A DNA stretch of 64,000 nucleotides, taken from Terriglobia bacterium (GTDB taxonomy: Bacteria > Acidobacteriota > Terriglobia > Terriglobales > Acidobacteriaceae). Shown here one piece after another: positions 1-11,695 of the stretch. Location of the stretch: positions 112,591 through 176,590 of the forward strand of contig JAIQFH010000008.1 of the NCBI GenBank assembly GCA_020073385.1. Direction: 5' to 3'. The notes beneath the pieces are model-generated. The model was not told the DNA's origin and did not search any database. It was given only the letters and a program-made list of their open reading frames with translations. The stretch's first letter is position 1; each line of letters starts with the position of its first letter. The translations under genes were made by a program, and so were the position numbers.

Positions 1-30
1 TCCGCTGAAGCCTGAGGTCCGACGTCCGCT

Positions 31-33
<3 letters not shown>
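1..33. repeat. Possible edge of a heptamer-iterated element after atpD
   Basis: The bases before the atpD stop codon (31-33) can be read as degenerate heptamers, for example AGGTCCG then ACGTCCG. This matches the elements at the other atp cistron junctions, which also overlap stop codons. Only the edge is inside the window, so the call is weak. Confidence 0.3.
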
Positions 34-2713
<2,680 letters not shown>

Positions 2714-2723
2714 TGAAAACCAG

Positions 2724-2784
2724 TTCTCAGTTGTCAGTTCTCAGTTAAGAATCCACTCGGCCTCAATGCTCTTGCTGAGAACTG
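2724..2784. repeat. Heptamer-iterated hairpin at the atpA-atpG junction
   Basis: Three direct heptamers TTCTCAG, TTGTCAG, TTCTCAG (2724-2744) are followed about 30 bases later by CTGAGAACTG (2775-2784), the exact complement of CAGTTCTCAG. The second arm ends at the base before the atpA stop codon. It has the same layout as the junctions on either side but uses a different heptamer. Confidence 0.8.
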
Positions 2785-4317
2785 TTATTTCGCTACTGCT
2801 TCCCTCTGCGAAACGAACTGCTGCTTCGCTTCTTTGATCACGTTCTGCATTTGCGTTTTCAACTGATCGTCGAGAATCTTCTTCTCCATGATCGCGCGCA
2901 GGATTCCGGGATTGGTTGAATCTACGTACTTGAACAGCTCTTTTTCGAACTCGCGTACCTGCGCGACCGGCATATCGTCGAGGAAGCCTCCGGTGCCGGC
3001 CATGATGATCAGAATCTGCTTCGAAAACGGAAGCGGGGAGTACTGATCCTGCTTCAGCAGTTCCACCAGCCGTTGGCCGCGATTCAACTGGGCCTGCGTG
3101 GCTTTGTCGAGATCACTGCCGAATTGCGCGAATGCTTGCAGCTCGCGGTATTGCGCGAGTTCCAGTTTCAGAGTGCCGGCGACTTGCCGCATGGCCTTGA
3201 TTTGGGCACTGCCGCCGACGCGGCTCACCGACAAGCCGACGTTCACAGCAGGGCGCACGCCCTGATTGAACAAGTCGGTTTCAAGATAAATCTGGCCGTC
3301 GGTAATCGAAATGACGTTCGTCGGGATGTACGCCGACACGTCGCCGGCCTGGGTCTCGATGACGGGCAGAGCGGTCAGCGATCCGCCGCCGTTTTTGTCG
3401 CTCAACTTGGCGGAGCGCTCCAGCAGGCGAGAGTGGAGATAGAAAACGTCTCCCGGATACGCTTCGCGGCCGGGCGGACGGCGCAGCAGCAACGAGATCT
3501 CGCGATACGAAGCGGCATGCTTCGACAAGTCGTCATAGATCACGAGAGCATGGCGTTTGGAGTCGCGAAAGAACTCGCCCATGGCACACGCCGCGTAGGG
3601 TGAGATGTACTGCATGGGGGCGGGCTCGGATGCTGAAGCGGCGACGACGATGGTGTACTCCATCGCTCCCGCGTCTTCCAGAATTTTGACGACCTGGGCA
3701 ATCGACGAGCGCTTCTGTCCGATCGCGTTGTAAATACAGATAAGATCGTTGCCCTTGCTGTTGATGATGGTGTCGAGCGCAACGGCAGTCTTGCCGGTCT
3801 GGCGGTCGCCGATGATCAGTTCGCGCTGGCCGCGGCCGATCGGGATCATGCTGTCGATGGCTTTCAGTCCAGTGGCCATCGGTTCACGCACCGGTTGACG
3901 ATCGATGACGCCGGGAGCGAGGCGCTCCAGCGCAATGAACTTGTCGGTCGAGATGGGACCTTTGTCATCGATAGGCTGGCCGAGCGAATTCACGACGCGT
4001 CCGATCATGTTGTCGCCTACGGGCACACTCATGATGCGTCCGGTGCGCTTGACTTCGTCGCCTTCCTTGATCTCGGTGAATTCGCCGAGGAGCACGACGC
4101 CGACCTGGTCTTCTTCCAGGTTCATGGCGATACCGGCCACGCCGTGCGGGAACGACAACAGTTCGCCGGCCATGACTTTGTCGAGACCGTAAACCCTCGC
4201 GATGCCATCGCCCAGGGTGATGACGGTGCCCGTCTCGTCCACGGAGACCTTGGTCTCGTAGTTCTCGATCTGCTCGCGGATTAGCTTGGTGATTTCGTCT
4301 GCTTTGATTTGCGCCAT
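2785..4317 (-). CDS. atpA: F-type ATP synthase subunit alpha
   Basis: Non-catalytic nucleotide-binding subunit of the F1 hexamer. The 510-residue protein has family length, the P-loop [14 protein letters not shown] near residues 170-183 and the typical N-terminus with [16 protein letters not shown]. The conserved [20 protein letters not shown] segment around residue 270 is also present. It lies downstream of atpH and upstream of atpG, with repeat-filled junctions on both sides. Confidence 0.98.
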   Translation of the reverse strand: MAQIKADEITKLIREQIENYETKVSVDETGTVITLGDGIARVYGLDKVMAGELLSFPHGVAGIAMNLEEDQVGVVLLGEFTEIKEGDEVKRTGRIMSVPVGDNMIGRVVNSLGQPIDDKGPISTDKFIALERLAPGVIDRQPVREPMATGLKAIDSMIPIGRGQRELIIGDRQTGKTAVALDTIINSKGNDLICIYNAIGQKRSSIAQVVKILEDAGAMEYTIVVAASASEPAPMQYISPYAACAMGEFFRDSKRHALVIYDDLSKHAASYREISLLLRRPPGREAYPGDVFYLHSRLLERSAKLSDKNGGGSLTALPVIETQAGDVSAYIPTNVISITDGQIYLETDLFNQGVRPAVNVGLSVSRVGGSAQIKAMRQVAGTLKLELAQYRELQAFAQFGSDLDKATQAQLNRGQRLVELLKQDQYSPLPFSKQILIIMAGTGGFLDDMPVAQVREFEKELFKYVDSTNPGILRAIMEKKILDDQLKTQMQNVIKEAKQQFVSQREAVAK

Positions 4318-4322
4318 AAGAA

Positions 4323-4427
4323 AGCTCTCAGCTTTCAGCCATCAGCTCTCAGCTTCGAGCCATGAGCTGCGAGCTTCGAGCAACCACAGCATAAGCTCGT
4401 AGCTCAGAGCTCGAAGCTCACGACTAG
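4323..4427. repeat. Heptamer-iterated hairpin at the atpH-atpA junction
   Basis: This is the clearest member of the family. Eight consecutive 7-base units (AGCTCTC, AGCTTTC, AGCCATC, AGCTCTC, AGCTTCG, AGCCATG, AGCTGCG, AGCTTCG) occupy 4323-4378. An opposed arm follows at 4393-4427 (AAGCTCG, TAGCTCA, GAGCTCG, AAGCTCA, CGACTAG). The last unit overlaps the atpH stop codon at 4424-4426, and the first begins five bases before the atpA start. The arms are complementary enough to fold. Confidence 0.9.
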
Positions 4428-4960
4428 GAGCTTATTGCTTCTTTAATCTTTTCCAACTGCCCTTTCACGGATCCGTCGTAAATCGTGCTGCCGATGCGGA
4501 CTACCGCGCCGCCCAGCAACGACGGATCCAATCCATAACTTGCGCGAACTTTCTTGCTGGTCGCCTTTTCGATCTGCGTTTCCAGCGTCCGCTTTTCGGC
4601 GTCGCCCAGTTCGCGGGCACTGGAAATCTGTGCTTCTGTGAATCCCAGCCGCGCGTCGAGTTCTTTCTCGAGCTGTTCAACGATTCTCGGCAGAAACGAC
4701 AAGCGGCGGTGGTCCATGAGCACAGCGACTAAATTGCGAACGGGTTTCTCGATTCCGTTTCGCTGCACGATGGCATCCAGCAACTTGCGTTTCTGATCGG
4801 CCGGGACGGCAGGATTCTCCCAGACTCTACGCAATTGGACACTTTCACCGTAGAGCGCCGCAATCTGCCGCAATCCGCCGATGGCGCGGGCCGCATCCAG
4901 ATGCGCATCGAACACCACGTCGGCGAAAGCGCGTGCGTAGGTGGTCGCGACCGAAGCCAT
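4424..4960 (-). CDS. atpH: F-type ATP synthase subunit delta
   Basis: Peripheral-stalk subunit joining the b subunits to the top of F1. Length (178 aa) and pattern fit the OSCP/delta family: an N-terminal helical domain beginning MASVATTYARAFADVVF, and a C-terminal region with the signature-like LLGGAVVRIGSTIYDGSVKGQLEKI. The ATG directly abuts the stop codon of atpF with no gap, so the two are probably translationally coupled. Confidence 0.95.
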   Translation of the reverse strand: MASVATTYARAFADVVFDAHLDAARAIGGLRQIAALYGESVQLRRVWENPAVPADQKRKLLDAIVQRNGIEKPVRNLVAVLMDHRRLSFLPRIVEQLEKELDARLGFTEAQISSARELGDAEKRTLETQIEKATSKKVRASYGLDPSLLGGAVVRIGSTIYDGSVKGQLEKIKEAISS

Positions 4961-5713
4961 CTAGTTTCCGTCCTTTCCCGAACTCTCGGAGGCGGAGCCC
5001 AGTTGTCCGGCGAAATTGCGCACCAGAGCCTGATCGGTGGCGGTATCGACATGAATCTGTTTCTGGGCAAGACCAACGGCAAGGTCGGCGGCATGGGCCG
5101 TCAATTGGCGGCGTGCGGCTTTGACGGCGGCGACAATCTCCTGCTCCGCCATGGCGACAATCTTGTGCGCGTCTTCTTCAGCGGCTGCTTTAATCCGCGC
5201 CTCTTCTGCCTCGCCCTCTTTTTCAGCGGCATTGCGCATCATACCGATTTCGACATCAAGCTTCTGCAAACGCGATTCGATTTCGGCGAGTCGGCGGCGA
5301 GCTTCTTCGCTGGCTTTCTGCGCCTCCTGCATAGCCTTCTGGATGGCGGCGGTGCGATCGCGGAAAATACCGGGAAGAAACTTGCGTCCGGCCCAGACGA
5401 TGAGCGCAGCAATCACAAGAAAGTTGAAAACGAAGCAGGCCCAGTAAGACTGCTGGACGCTCAATCCGGTAAGGCGATGGATAGCCTGGACGGAGGCCGA
5501 GTGCTTGAACTCCTCCATCTCATCTTTCTCTTGGCCAGCGGCTTCCCGGCTCTCGTGCACCAGTTGGCGCCCTGGCCCCCTTCGCACCTCATCCGTGCCG
5601 GCCTGCTTTGGCTGGGCAGGGGGCGGTGTTTCTTGCGCGCGCAGCGTAACGCCGACACAACCGAGCAGCAGCAGCGCGAGAATCCTGATCCGCAATACCC
5701 GATTCGATTTCAT
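4961..5713 (-). CDS. atpF: F-type ATP synthase subunit b with N-terminal signal sequence
   Basis: Peripheral-stalk b subunit. The C-terminal 140 residues are a long charged alpha-helix rich in Ala, Glu, Arg and Lys, as in all b subunits. They follow a membrane segment around residues 85-105 and then GRKFLPGIFRDRTAAI. Unlike typical 160-residue b subunits this one has 250 residues. It opens with a signal-peptide-like stretch (LALLLLGCVGVTLRAQ), then about 50 hydrophilic residues that would be periplasmic. Its ATG overlaps the preceding b' stop codon by one base (TGATG). Confidence 0.9.
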   Translation of the reverse strand: MKSNRVLRIRILALLLLGCVGVTLRAQETPPPAQPKQAGTDEVRRGPGRQLVHESREAAGQEKDEMEEFKHSASVQAIHRLTGLSVQQSYWACFVFNFLVIAALIVWAGRKFLPGIFRDRTAAIQKAMQEAQKASEEARRRLAEIESRLQKLDVEIGMMRNAAEKEGEAEEARIKAAAEEDAHKIVAMAEQEIVAAVKAARRQLTAHAADLAVGLAQKQIHVDTATDQALVRNFAGQLGSASESSGKDGN

Positions 5714-6168
5714 CAGCGCCCCGCTCCCGCCGGCTGCAGAACGCGGCGCACGATCTCCCGGGCAAGCGCTGCCGCCTCGGCCTGCAATCCCTGCTCGGCA
5801 GTAACGCGATCTTTTTCGATAGCCACTTTGGCCGCCTGTACCTGGGCCTGTGCCCTACTGCGCGCCTCAGCGACGGCTTTAGCTCGAGCCTGCATCGCCA
5901 CCTGACGCTTCGCTTCCTGGGCGCGGAAGACGGCCGCCCGCGCCTCGCGCAGACTCTGCTCGTACTCGGCGGTGCGTGCCTCGGCTGCCGCGATATCCGC
6001 CTTGGACTTTTCGATCGCGCCCTCAGTCTTGCTGTGCCGCTCCTCGAGCACTCGCCGCAGGGGCTTGTGCACGATCGCGTTGTAGAGCGCATACAACAGC
6101 GCCAGCATAATTACCGTCGGAACCGCTCCGAGCAGTAATTTGCCTAGTTGTTGGAGTGTCTCATCCAT
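5713..6168 (-). CDS. F-type ATP synthase subunit b' (second b subunit)
   Basis: A 151-residue b-type subunit with one N-terminal membrane helix (residues about 11-30) followed by PLRRVLEERHSKTEGAIEKS and a continuous charged helix. Two unlike b subunits in one operon imply a heterodimeric peripheral stalk, as in phototrophs and some other phyla. It is the first gene of the visible operon. The a (atpB) and c (atpE) genes are not upstream, so the Fo ring genes must be elsewhere, an arrangement known in several phyla. Confidence 0.92.
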   Translation of the reverse strand: MDETLQQLGKLLLGAVPTVIMLALLYALYNAIVHKPLRRVLEERHSKTEGAIEKSKADIAAAEARTAEYEQSLREARAAVFRAQEAKRQVAMQARAKAVAEARSRAQAQVQAAKVAIEKDRVTAEQGLQAEAAALAREIVRRVLQPAGAGR

Positions 6169-6213
6169 GTGGTGCTGAGCTAGATCGAGAAATGAGGGCT
6201 ATGAAAACTGTTA

Positions 6214-6244
6214 AGTCTAACGTCCGGAGAAGTTTAATGTCAAC
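6214..6244 (-). promoter_or_regulatory. Probable sigma-70 promoter of the atp operon
   Basis: On the minus strand a perfect -35 box TTGACA (complement of 6239-6244) is followed after about 18 bases by TAGACT (complement of 6214-6219), which matches four of six -10 positions. It lies 46-76 bases upstream of the b' start codon. Confidence 0.55.
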
Positions 6245-6342
6245 GCAAGAAGATCGGTTTAGGACGCGCGCGAGCACGGCGAATCGCCGTCGCGACGACT
6301 CCAGGTGACCACCAGATTACTATTGAAAATAGGGGATTTACC

Positions 6343-6420
6343 TTACTGAACTTTATCGCACGGGCGGAGTCGCAGATTTCTGCACATAGCCCTTGACTTC
6401 GCAGTAAAGAGGATTAGCAT
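6343..6420 (-). CDS. Candidate 25-residue ORF with near-perfect Shine-Dalgarno
   Basis: On the minus strand GGAGGTGAT, complementary to the 16S anti-Shine-Dalgarno, lies about 6-8 bases before an ATG. This opens 25 codons (beginning MLILFTAKSR, ending DKVQ) with a TAA stop. It lies between the beta-lactamase-like gene and the atp promoter. A small hairpin (CGATCC/GGATCG) directly precedes the ribosome site. No homology is recognised and the peptide may have no function. The reason for listing it is the ribosome site. Confidence 0.25.
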   Translation of the reverse strand: MLILFTAKSRAMCRNLRLRPCDKVQ

Positions 6421-6452
6421 GTAGATATCACCTCCGATCCAATTCAGGATCG

Positions 6453-6502
6453 AATGGGCCGATAGCCAAGGAATGTCACCGCTTCTTGGTTGCCGGCCCA
6501 TT
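6453..6502. terminator. Stem-loop downstream of the beta-lactamase-like gene
   Basis: AATGGGCCG (6453-6461) pairs with CGGCCCATT (6494-6502), with further imperfect pairing inside (CCAAG with CTTGG). It follows the end of the minus-strand amidohydrolase/beta-lactamase pair but has no strong T-run on that strand. It may be a weak terminator or an RNA-stabilising hairpin. Confidence 0.4.
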
Positions 6503-6531
6503 TAAATTTTTGCAGGATCGTCCAAGAGGAG

Positions 6532-7759
6532 CTAACGGGATGCTGGGCACGCCTGTGCCCGTACCGCAGGAAGAATGCGGTTCATCAAATCGCGATCCTT
6601 GGCCTCATCTTTCAGAATCTCCCATCCCGTGAATACGGCAATCATGTCTTCCTCAGGAAACACCATGAGCCGCTGGCCACCGAAGCCGCGTGCCATCCAG
6701 ACATACGCCGCTCGGTCCGTGCGCGGCAGCAGCCACCACTTGAATCCGTATTTGAAGCCTTCTCCGGCATCGGTAGACGGAGCCAGGGACTGCCGCACCC
6801 ACTCTTTCGATACGATCTGGTGCCCGTCCCACATGCCACCCGTACAAATACAGAGATCCGATTTTGGCCAGGTCCGAATTCTTGAGGAAGAGCCCGCCCT
6901 CGGTATCGACCACCCCCAGCGGCGTTCGTTTCCAGAAGTACTCGATGCCGAGCGGAGCGAACAGATATTTTGCCCCGTATTGCTCGATGTCCTTTCCAGT
7001 CTCTTTCTCGAAGATATGTGCCAGCAATTCCGAGACACCACTGCTGTAGTTGAAGACCTTCCCTGGCTCCTGCGCCATCGGACGATCGATGACGTACTGC
7101 ACCCAGTCGTCAGCTGCTTCCATCAGGCTTGAGTCGTTCTTGGGATCGTCATACGCAACTTCTTCGTTCCAGTCGAGTCCGGTCGTCATGGTCAAAACAT
7201 GCTGGAGCGTAATGCGCCGCTTTCGGTCGTCGACATTTTTCACCTTGGCGACGTCGAAGTACTTCAGCAGAGGAGTGTCGAGGCCGGCTTTGAAATCGCC
7301 GCGGGTCATGGCAATCCCGATGATCACCGACGATACCGTCTTGCTTACGGATTGCATGCTGTGCAGGCCTGTTCCGTGATAGTACGGGTGCCACGCCGGA
7401 TCGAAGTAGTTGTACCAACCGGTGAGGTGGGCGTTCAGCGGGCCCCGCTCCCCAGCTTCTTTTGCGTAGATGTGCGCGTAGTCGTGGGGATACGTTTGCT
7501 CAAACACCATCTTCCCGCAGCGGTAGACAGCAAAGCTGTCTACTAGCGAATACTTACCGCTGGCGAGGTCGGCATCGAAGGCCGCCAGCACTTTTCCGTC
7601 GAGTCCCACGGCTTCGGGCCGGTCCTTAGTCCAGCCTCGCGTCGGCGATGGAGACGCGCCGGAGCTCTGAGTCTGAGCTACGGCCATCTGTAGAACTAGT
7701 GCCAAACACATCGAAATCATGAACAGCCGTGCCGGCATCTTCATGTTGTCCTTTGTCAT
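6532..7759 (-). pseudogene. Frameshifted exported serine beta-lactamase/esterase-like protein
   Basis: Class C beta-lactamase-fold serine hydrolase (penicillin-binding/esterase type) with a signal peptide. The SxxK motif is visible as SVSK near residue 135, and FNYSSG resembles the YxN region. Reading frame 1 (7759 down to about 6840) ends its good similarity at GSLYLYG. The C-terminal part (GMWDGHQIVSKEWVRQS and onward to 6532) continues in another frame. The switch is in a GGG run near 6840, so one base has been lost or miscalled. It begins 6 bases after the upstream amidohydrolase gene and is probably co-transcribed. It is either a recent pseudogene or a sequencing error. Confidence 0.75.
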
Positions 7760-7765
7760 TGCGGC

Positions 7766-9478
7766 TTATTCTCCAGCGAACACAATTTTGCCCGCGACCA
7801 TAGTCGTCACGACTTTGGTCTTGGAGATGTCTTCGGGCTTCACCGAAAAAATATCCTGGGACAGCACCGCAAGATCCGCCTCTTTCCCCACTTCGAGTGT
7901 TCCCAGTTTATCTTCCGAAAACCTGGCGTAGGCCGAACCCTGCGTGTACGCGTTCACAGCTTGTTCGACCGTGATGCGCTCCTCCGGCGTGTAGACATCT
8001 TTGGTGGCTAAGTACCCGGCCTGGCCTGCGCCGTCGAACACGCCTCCGGGAAAATCGCTGCCGCTGACTGGCTTCCAGATTTGGCGTGTGACCGCCTCCT
8101 GGATGGCGATGAATGGATTGGGAGGCCAGATACAAGGCCAATCGCTGCCGAAGGCCAGCCGCGCCCCGCTTTTTTCGATGCTCTGCCAGCGGTCGGTCGT
8201 GGTGCGGTCCTTGGGATCGTAGTTCGAGCCATTCTCATCGCAGCAGAAACTTGGCTGCATGCTGGTGATCAGCTGATGCTTGGCCACGCGCGTTATATCT
8301 GCCGCGGGTAGGAAGTCTCCATGCTCAATGCGGAAGCGCCTGTCGCGCGGGCCGTTGACCCGCTCGGCTTCCTCATAGGTATCGACCACCAGGTGTGTGG
8401 AGTCGGGGCGATACGCGTGGGTCATGATTTGGAATCCGCGCTTGTCCAAATCGAGCACTAGTTTCTTGTACTCGGCAGGTTGGTAGGTCAGGGGCGGGAT
8501 GAGTCCGGTGCCACCGTCGACGAAAAATTTCACGAGGTTCGCTGAAACCCAGTCGTCGTGATAGAGCGTCCGCGCCTTCTCAAGGTCCGCCAGAAACTCG
8601 GGCGTCAGGTGATGATTCACCGCCACAGCGCCAAACGATGTTCGCGTGCGGACGGTCAGTTCGCCGCGATCGCGTAACGCGGCGTAGAGCTGAATCTCTG
8701 CCAGATTTCCAGTCGCATTCACGACGCTGGTGATTCCGAACCGATTCAGGTGATGAGCGGCATCACGCAGGAACTTGAGTTTTTCCTCCTCCGGAAACAG
8801 AGGTTGCAACGCGCGTTCCATGATGGCCATGGCCGCTTCGAGCAGCAGTCCGCTGGGATGTCCGCTGGCGTCGCGAATGATGTTCTTCTCTTCCTCCGGA
8901 TCGGCGACCGGCTGGTCTGTGATCCCCGCCAAGGCGAGAGCCTTTGCATTAAGCAGAAGAGAGTGTTCCGCCGTGTGATGCACGATCACCGGCCGATCCG
9001 GGACGGCTCGGTCGAGCAGTTCATGCGTCGGAGTGGAAGGAGGCGTGGTGCTGAAATCTGCACGGACAATCAGCACCTTGCCGTTGGGATGACTCGCAGC
9101 GTACGCCTTGATCTGCTCGACGAACTTTTCAGGATTATCGGGAGTAATCGTCCCGTCGGGTGTCGACAGATTAAGGCCATGCAGTTCCAGTCCACCGAAC
9201 CACATATGGACGTGCGAGTCGGAGATGCCTGGGATCACCGTCCGGCCCTGCAGATCAATCACTTTCGTTTGCGGTTGCTTCTGGGTGAGGATTTCCTGAT
9301 CCGTTCCCACGGCTTCGATGCGAGTCCCGGAAATAGCCAGAGCCTGTGCCCATGGCGCCTTGGGATTGCCGGTGTAGATGTGGCCGTGAATCAGAACGGT
9401 GTCGCTGCCAAAAACGTCTGCTGACAGAAAGACTGCGACTGCTGCACAAAAGATCACGACGGATCGACGTGCAGGCAT
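7766..9478 (-). CDS. Exported metal-dependent amidohydrolase (YtcJ-like)
   Basis: A 570-residue amidohydrolase of the amidohydro_3/YtcJ group, which hydrolyses C-N bonds with a TIM-barrel metal centre. A signal peptide (residues 1-24) precedes LIHGHIYTG. The family motifs GISDSHVHMW (HxH metal ligands) near residue 105 and FGSDWPC near residue 450 are visible, and the composite beta-domain returns at the C-terminus (EADLAVLSQDIF). A good GGAGG ribosome site precedes the ATG. It resembles the second amidohydrolase at 49905-51695. The substrate is unknown. Confidence 0.9.
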   Translation of the reverse strand: MPARRSVVIFCAAVAVFLSADVFGSDTVLIHGHIYTGNPKAPWAQALAISGTRIEAVGTDQEILTQKQPQTKVIDLQGRTVIPGISDSHVHMWFGGLELHGLNLSTPDGTITPDNPEKFVEQIKAYAASHPNGKVLIVRADFSTTPPSTPTHELLDRAVPDRPVIVHHTAEHSLLLNAKALALAGITDQPVADPEEEKNIIRDASGHPSGLLLEAAMAIMERALQPLFPEEEKLKFLRDAAHHLNRFGITSVVNATGNLAEIQLYAALRDRGELTVRTRTSFGAVAVNHHLTPEFLADLEKARTLYHDDWVSANLVKFFVDGGTGLIPPLTYQPAEYKKLVLDLDKRGFQIMTHAYRPDSTHLVVDTYEEAERVNGPRDRRFRIEHGDFLPAADITRVAKHQLITSMQPSFCCDENGSNYDPKDRTTTDRWQSIEKSGARLAFGSDWPCIWPPNPFIAIQEAVTRQIWKPVSGSDFPGGVFDGAGQAGYLATKDVYTPEERITVEQAVNAYTQGSAYARFSEDKLGTLEVGKEADLAVLSQDIFSVKPEDISKTKVVTTMVAGKIVFAGE

Positions 9479-9538
9479 CGTTTGCCTCCGGTGGAAATTG
9501 CGCCGGGCAAGTGTAACGCGAGCGAGGTATGTTTTGTA

Positions 9539-11002
9539 TTAGGTGCCGTTGCTTACGACCCACCCGCGGACGCGGCGCACAACCGACTCCGGCGCCTCCA
9601 CTTCGAGCTCGACTGCGCCGTCGTTGTATTCCCGAGAATAAATTCGTGCCCGGGCTTCCAGCATCGCCAGCATCTTGCCTTCTTTCTGCGGGACGCGCAG
9701 ATGCAGGCGGCTCACCGGATCCTCTTCGACCATCTTGTCGATCCGTTCGAGCAAGGTATCCAAGCCCGTGCCTTCGACCGCCGAGACATACAGTGTTCGT
9801 GAGCTCTCGCGCGCGGCGTCGGCCATCAGGTTTTCCGCGACTTCCTCGTCCAGAAGATCGACTTTGTTCATCACCCGCAGACGCGGCTTCTTCTCCGCTT
9901 CCAGTTCCTTCAAGACAATTTCCACCTGGGCATCCTGCTCGGCCGAGAGGCGACTGCTGGCGTCGGACACATGCAAGATGAGCGACGCGCGCTGCACTTC
10001 CTCCAAGGTCGCGCGGAACGCGGAGACAAGCGTATGCGGCAAGTTGCGGATAAAACCGACGGTATCGGACAAAAGCACTTTGCGTTTGGACGGCAATTCC
10101 ACTGCCCGAAGTGTGGGATCCAGAGTTGCGAACATCTTCGGCGACGCCAGCACTCCCGCCCGGGTCAGCGCATTGAACAACGTTGACTTGCCGGCATTCG
10201 TGTATCCCACGAGTGCGACAGTGGCCACCGGAGCCGATTCGCGCCGCTGCCTCTGCTGGGCGCGAATGCGCCGAACATTTTCCAGTTGTTGTTCGACGTG
10301 CCGCACGCGCCGGGCGATCTTTCGGCGGTCGGTCTCCAGCTTGGTTTCGCCAGGGCCTCGCGTGCCGATGCCGCCGCCCAGTTGCGACATCTCAACACCG
10401 TGTCCAGCCAGACGCGGCATCATGTAGTGCAACTGCGCCAGTTCGACCTGCAACTGGCCTTCCCGTGTTCGCGCGTGACGCGCAAAGATATCGAGGATAA
10501 GCTGCGTGCGATCAATCACCCGCCGCTCAATGATCCTCTCGATGTTGCGTTGCTGGGATGGACTGAGATCGTGATCGAACAGCAGCAGTTCGGCATCGAC
10601 GGAGGCAGCGGCCCCGGCAATTTCCTCAAGCTTGCCGGCGCCTACCAAAGTTGCCGGATCAGGCCGATCCCTTCGCTGCAGGATTTCGCCCACGACTCTC
10701 GCGCCCGCGCTTTCTGCAAGGGTCCGCAGTTCGGCCAGGGATTCTTCGGCATCGAATTCGGGAATGCTGGGCCGCCCGTCGGATTTCGGCGCGGCGCCAG
10801 AGGCAGCGACCGCATCGCGTGCCGCTGATGCTTGAGCTGTGACCGCGCGCTTGGCAGCGCCTCGGCTGCGCGTCCGCGCATCCAATCCGACCAGGAACGC
10901 ACGTTCGCGATCGGGATCTTCCGTGGTTGCGACCGTGCCGAACGGCGCACGACCTCGCTCACGCGCCAAGTCGCGGGATTTCTTGCGATGAGGACTTCGC
11001 AA
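9539..11002 (-). CDS. hflX: GTPase HflX
   Basis: Ribosome-associated GTPase that splits stalled or heat-stressed ribosomes. After a long N-terminal domain (GAGKLEEI and [15 protein letters not shown] are typical HflX segments) comes the G domain. It has G1 GYTNAGKST near residue 265, G3 [17 protein letters not shown] and G4 NKVD. The glycine-rich linker [15 protein letters not shown] is a hallmark. At 487 residues it is longer than the ~430-residue E. coli protein, mainly at the N-terminus, so the true start may be internal. It follows hfq by 18 bases, the classic hfq-hflX order. Confidence 0.96.
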   Translation of the reverse strand: MRSPHRKKSRDLARERGRAPFGTVATTEDPDRERAFLVGLDARTRSRGAAKRAVTAQASAARDAVAASGAAPKSDGRPSIPEFDAEESLAELRTLAESAGARVVGEILQRRDRPDPATLVGAGKLEEIAGAAASVDAELLLFDHDLSPSQQRNIERIIERRVIDRTQLILDIFARHARTREGQLQVELAQLHYMMPRLAGHGVEMSQLGGGIGTRGPGETKLETDRRKIARRVRHVEQQLENVRRIRAQQRQRRESAPVATVALVGYTNAGKSTLFNALTRAGVLASPKMFATLDPTLRAVELPSKRKVLLSDTVGFIRNLPHTLVSAFRATLEEVQRASLILHVSDASSRLSAEQDAQVEIVLKELEAEKKPRLRVMNKVDLLDEEVAENLMADAARESSRTLYVSAVEGTGLDTLLERIDKMVEEDPVSRLHLRVPQKEGKMLAMLEARARIYSREYNDGAVELEVEAPESVVRRVRGWVVSNGT

Positions 11003-11020
11003 AGCCGAAAACGCCTGTCT

Positions 11021-11332
11021 TTATCCTTCGGTGCCCGAGGCACTCGCAGCCGTACCAGCAGACGACGCTGCGGCCTGCGCTTTCTCCGGATGCACCGCAT
11101 GGGTCACGTGCGTCGACGCCACCCGTCCCATGACAACCGTGGAGATGGCGTGCTTGAAGATGAGTTGCTCCTGACCGTTCGCCTCCAGCACCACGGAGTA
11201 CTTGTCAAAAGAGCGGATGCGGCCCGTCAGCTTGACTCCGCTGAGCAGGTAAATGGTAATGCTGGCTCTCTCTTTGCGGGCCGTATTAAGGAAGGAATCC
11301 TGAATATTTTGCGCCGGCTTATTGCTGTCCAT
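11021..11332 (-). CDS. hfq: RNA chaperone Hfq
   Basis: Hexameric Sm-like RNA chaperone pairing small RNAs with mRNAs. The Sm1 motif ([18 protein letters not shown]) and the Sm2-type KHAIST are clear. The start [11 protein letters not shown] at 11332 has a GAGGAG ribosome site seven bases upstream; the open frame extends further but that part is not Hfq-like. The 103-residue product has an Ala/Ser/Gly-rich C-terminal tail of about 30 residues, probably disordered. It is upstream of hflX in one operon. Confidence 0.96.
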   Translation of the reverse strand: MDSNKPAQNIQDSFLNTARKERASITIYLLSGVKLTGRIRSFDKYSVVLEANGQEQLIFKHAISTVVMGRVASTHVTHAVHPEKAQAAASSAGTAASASGTEG

Positions 11333-11695
11333 AGCCGATCTCCTCAATTGTGTAAACTGCGACTTTCCAACTGCCGGCCCACAAGCGCAATGGGCAGGCG
11401 CAAAGCAACAGCATGTTCCTGGAAGCCTTCCCGCTGCTACAGGAACAAGGGGGGACAATCCCGCTGGACCCAGACTTACAGGTTCGGCCATCCCCAGCGG
11501 GGAGATGTCAGTACGATACGGCGATCCGCGGCGCATTTCAACCGAAAGTTGCCGCACAACAGTGCCTGTTGACATTACCGCCGCGGCGAGAGCAGACTTG
11601 CGGTCGATTTAACAACAGGCCGGCTTTCGGAATGCCCTTCCTGCCGTTGGCGTTGCGGAACCGCAATCTGCACTTCGCATTTCCGGAGGAGATCG
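11333..11695. other. Divergent intergenic region between hfq and the PuuD-like gene
   Basis: A 363-base region without a convincing gene that must hold the promoters of hfq (minus) and the membrane gene (plus). A TTGACA at 11569-11574 could be a plus-strand -35 box, but no good -10 is seen at the right distance. Nothing else is recognised. Confidence 0.4.

Noticed and set aside
4323..4427. CRISPR array
   Set aside because: The repeat is 7 bases, degenerate and without spacers; the block is an inverted heptamer element.
4835..5905. Plus-strand open frame of 356 codons over atpH/atpF/atpF'
   Set aside because: Antisense to three certain ATP synthase genes; composition is not protein-like.
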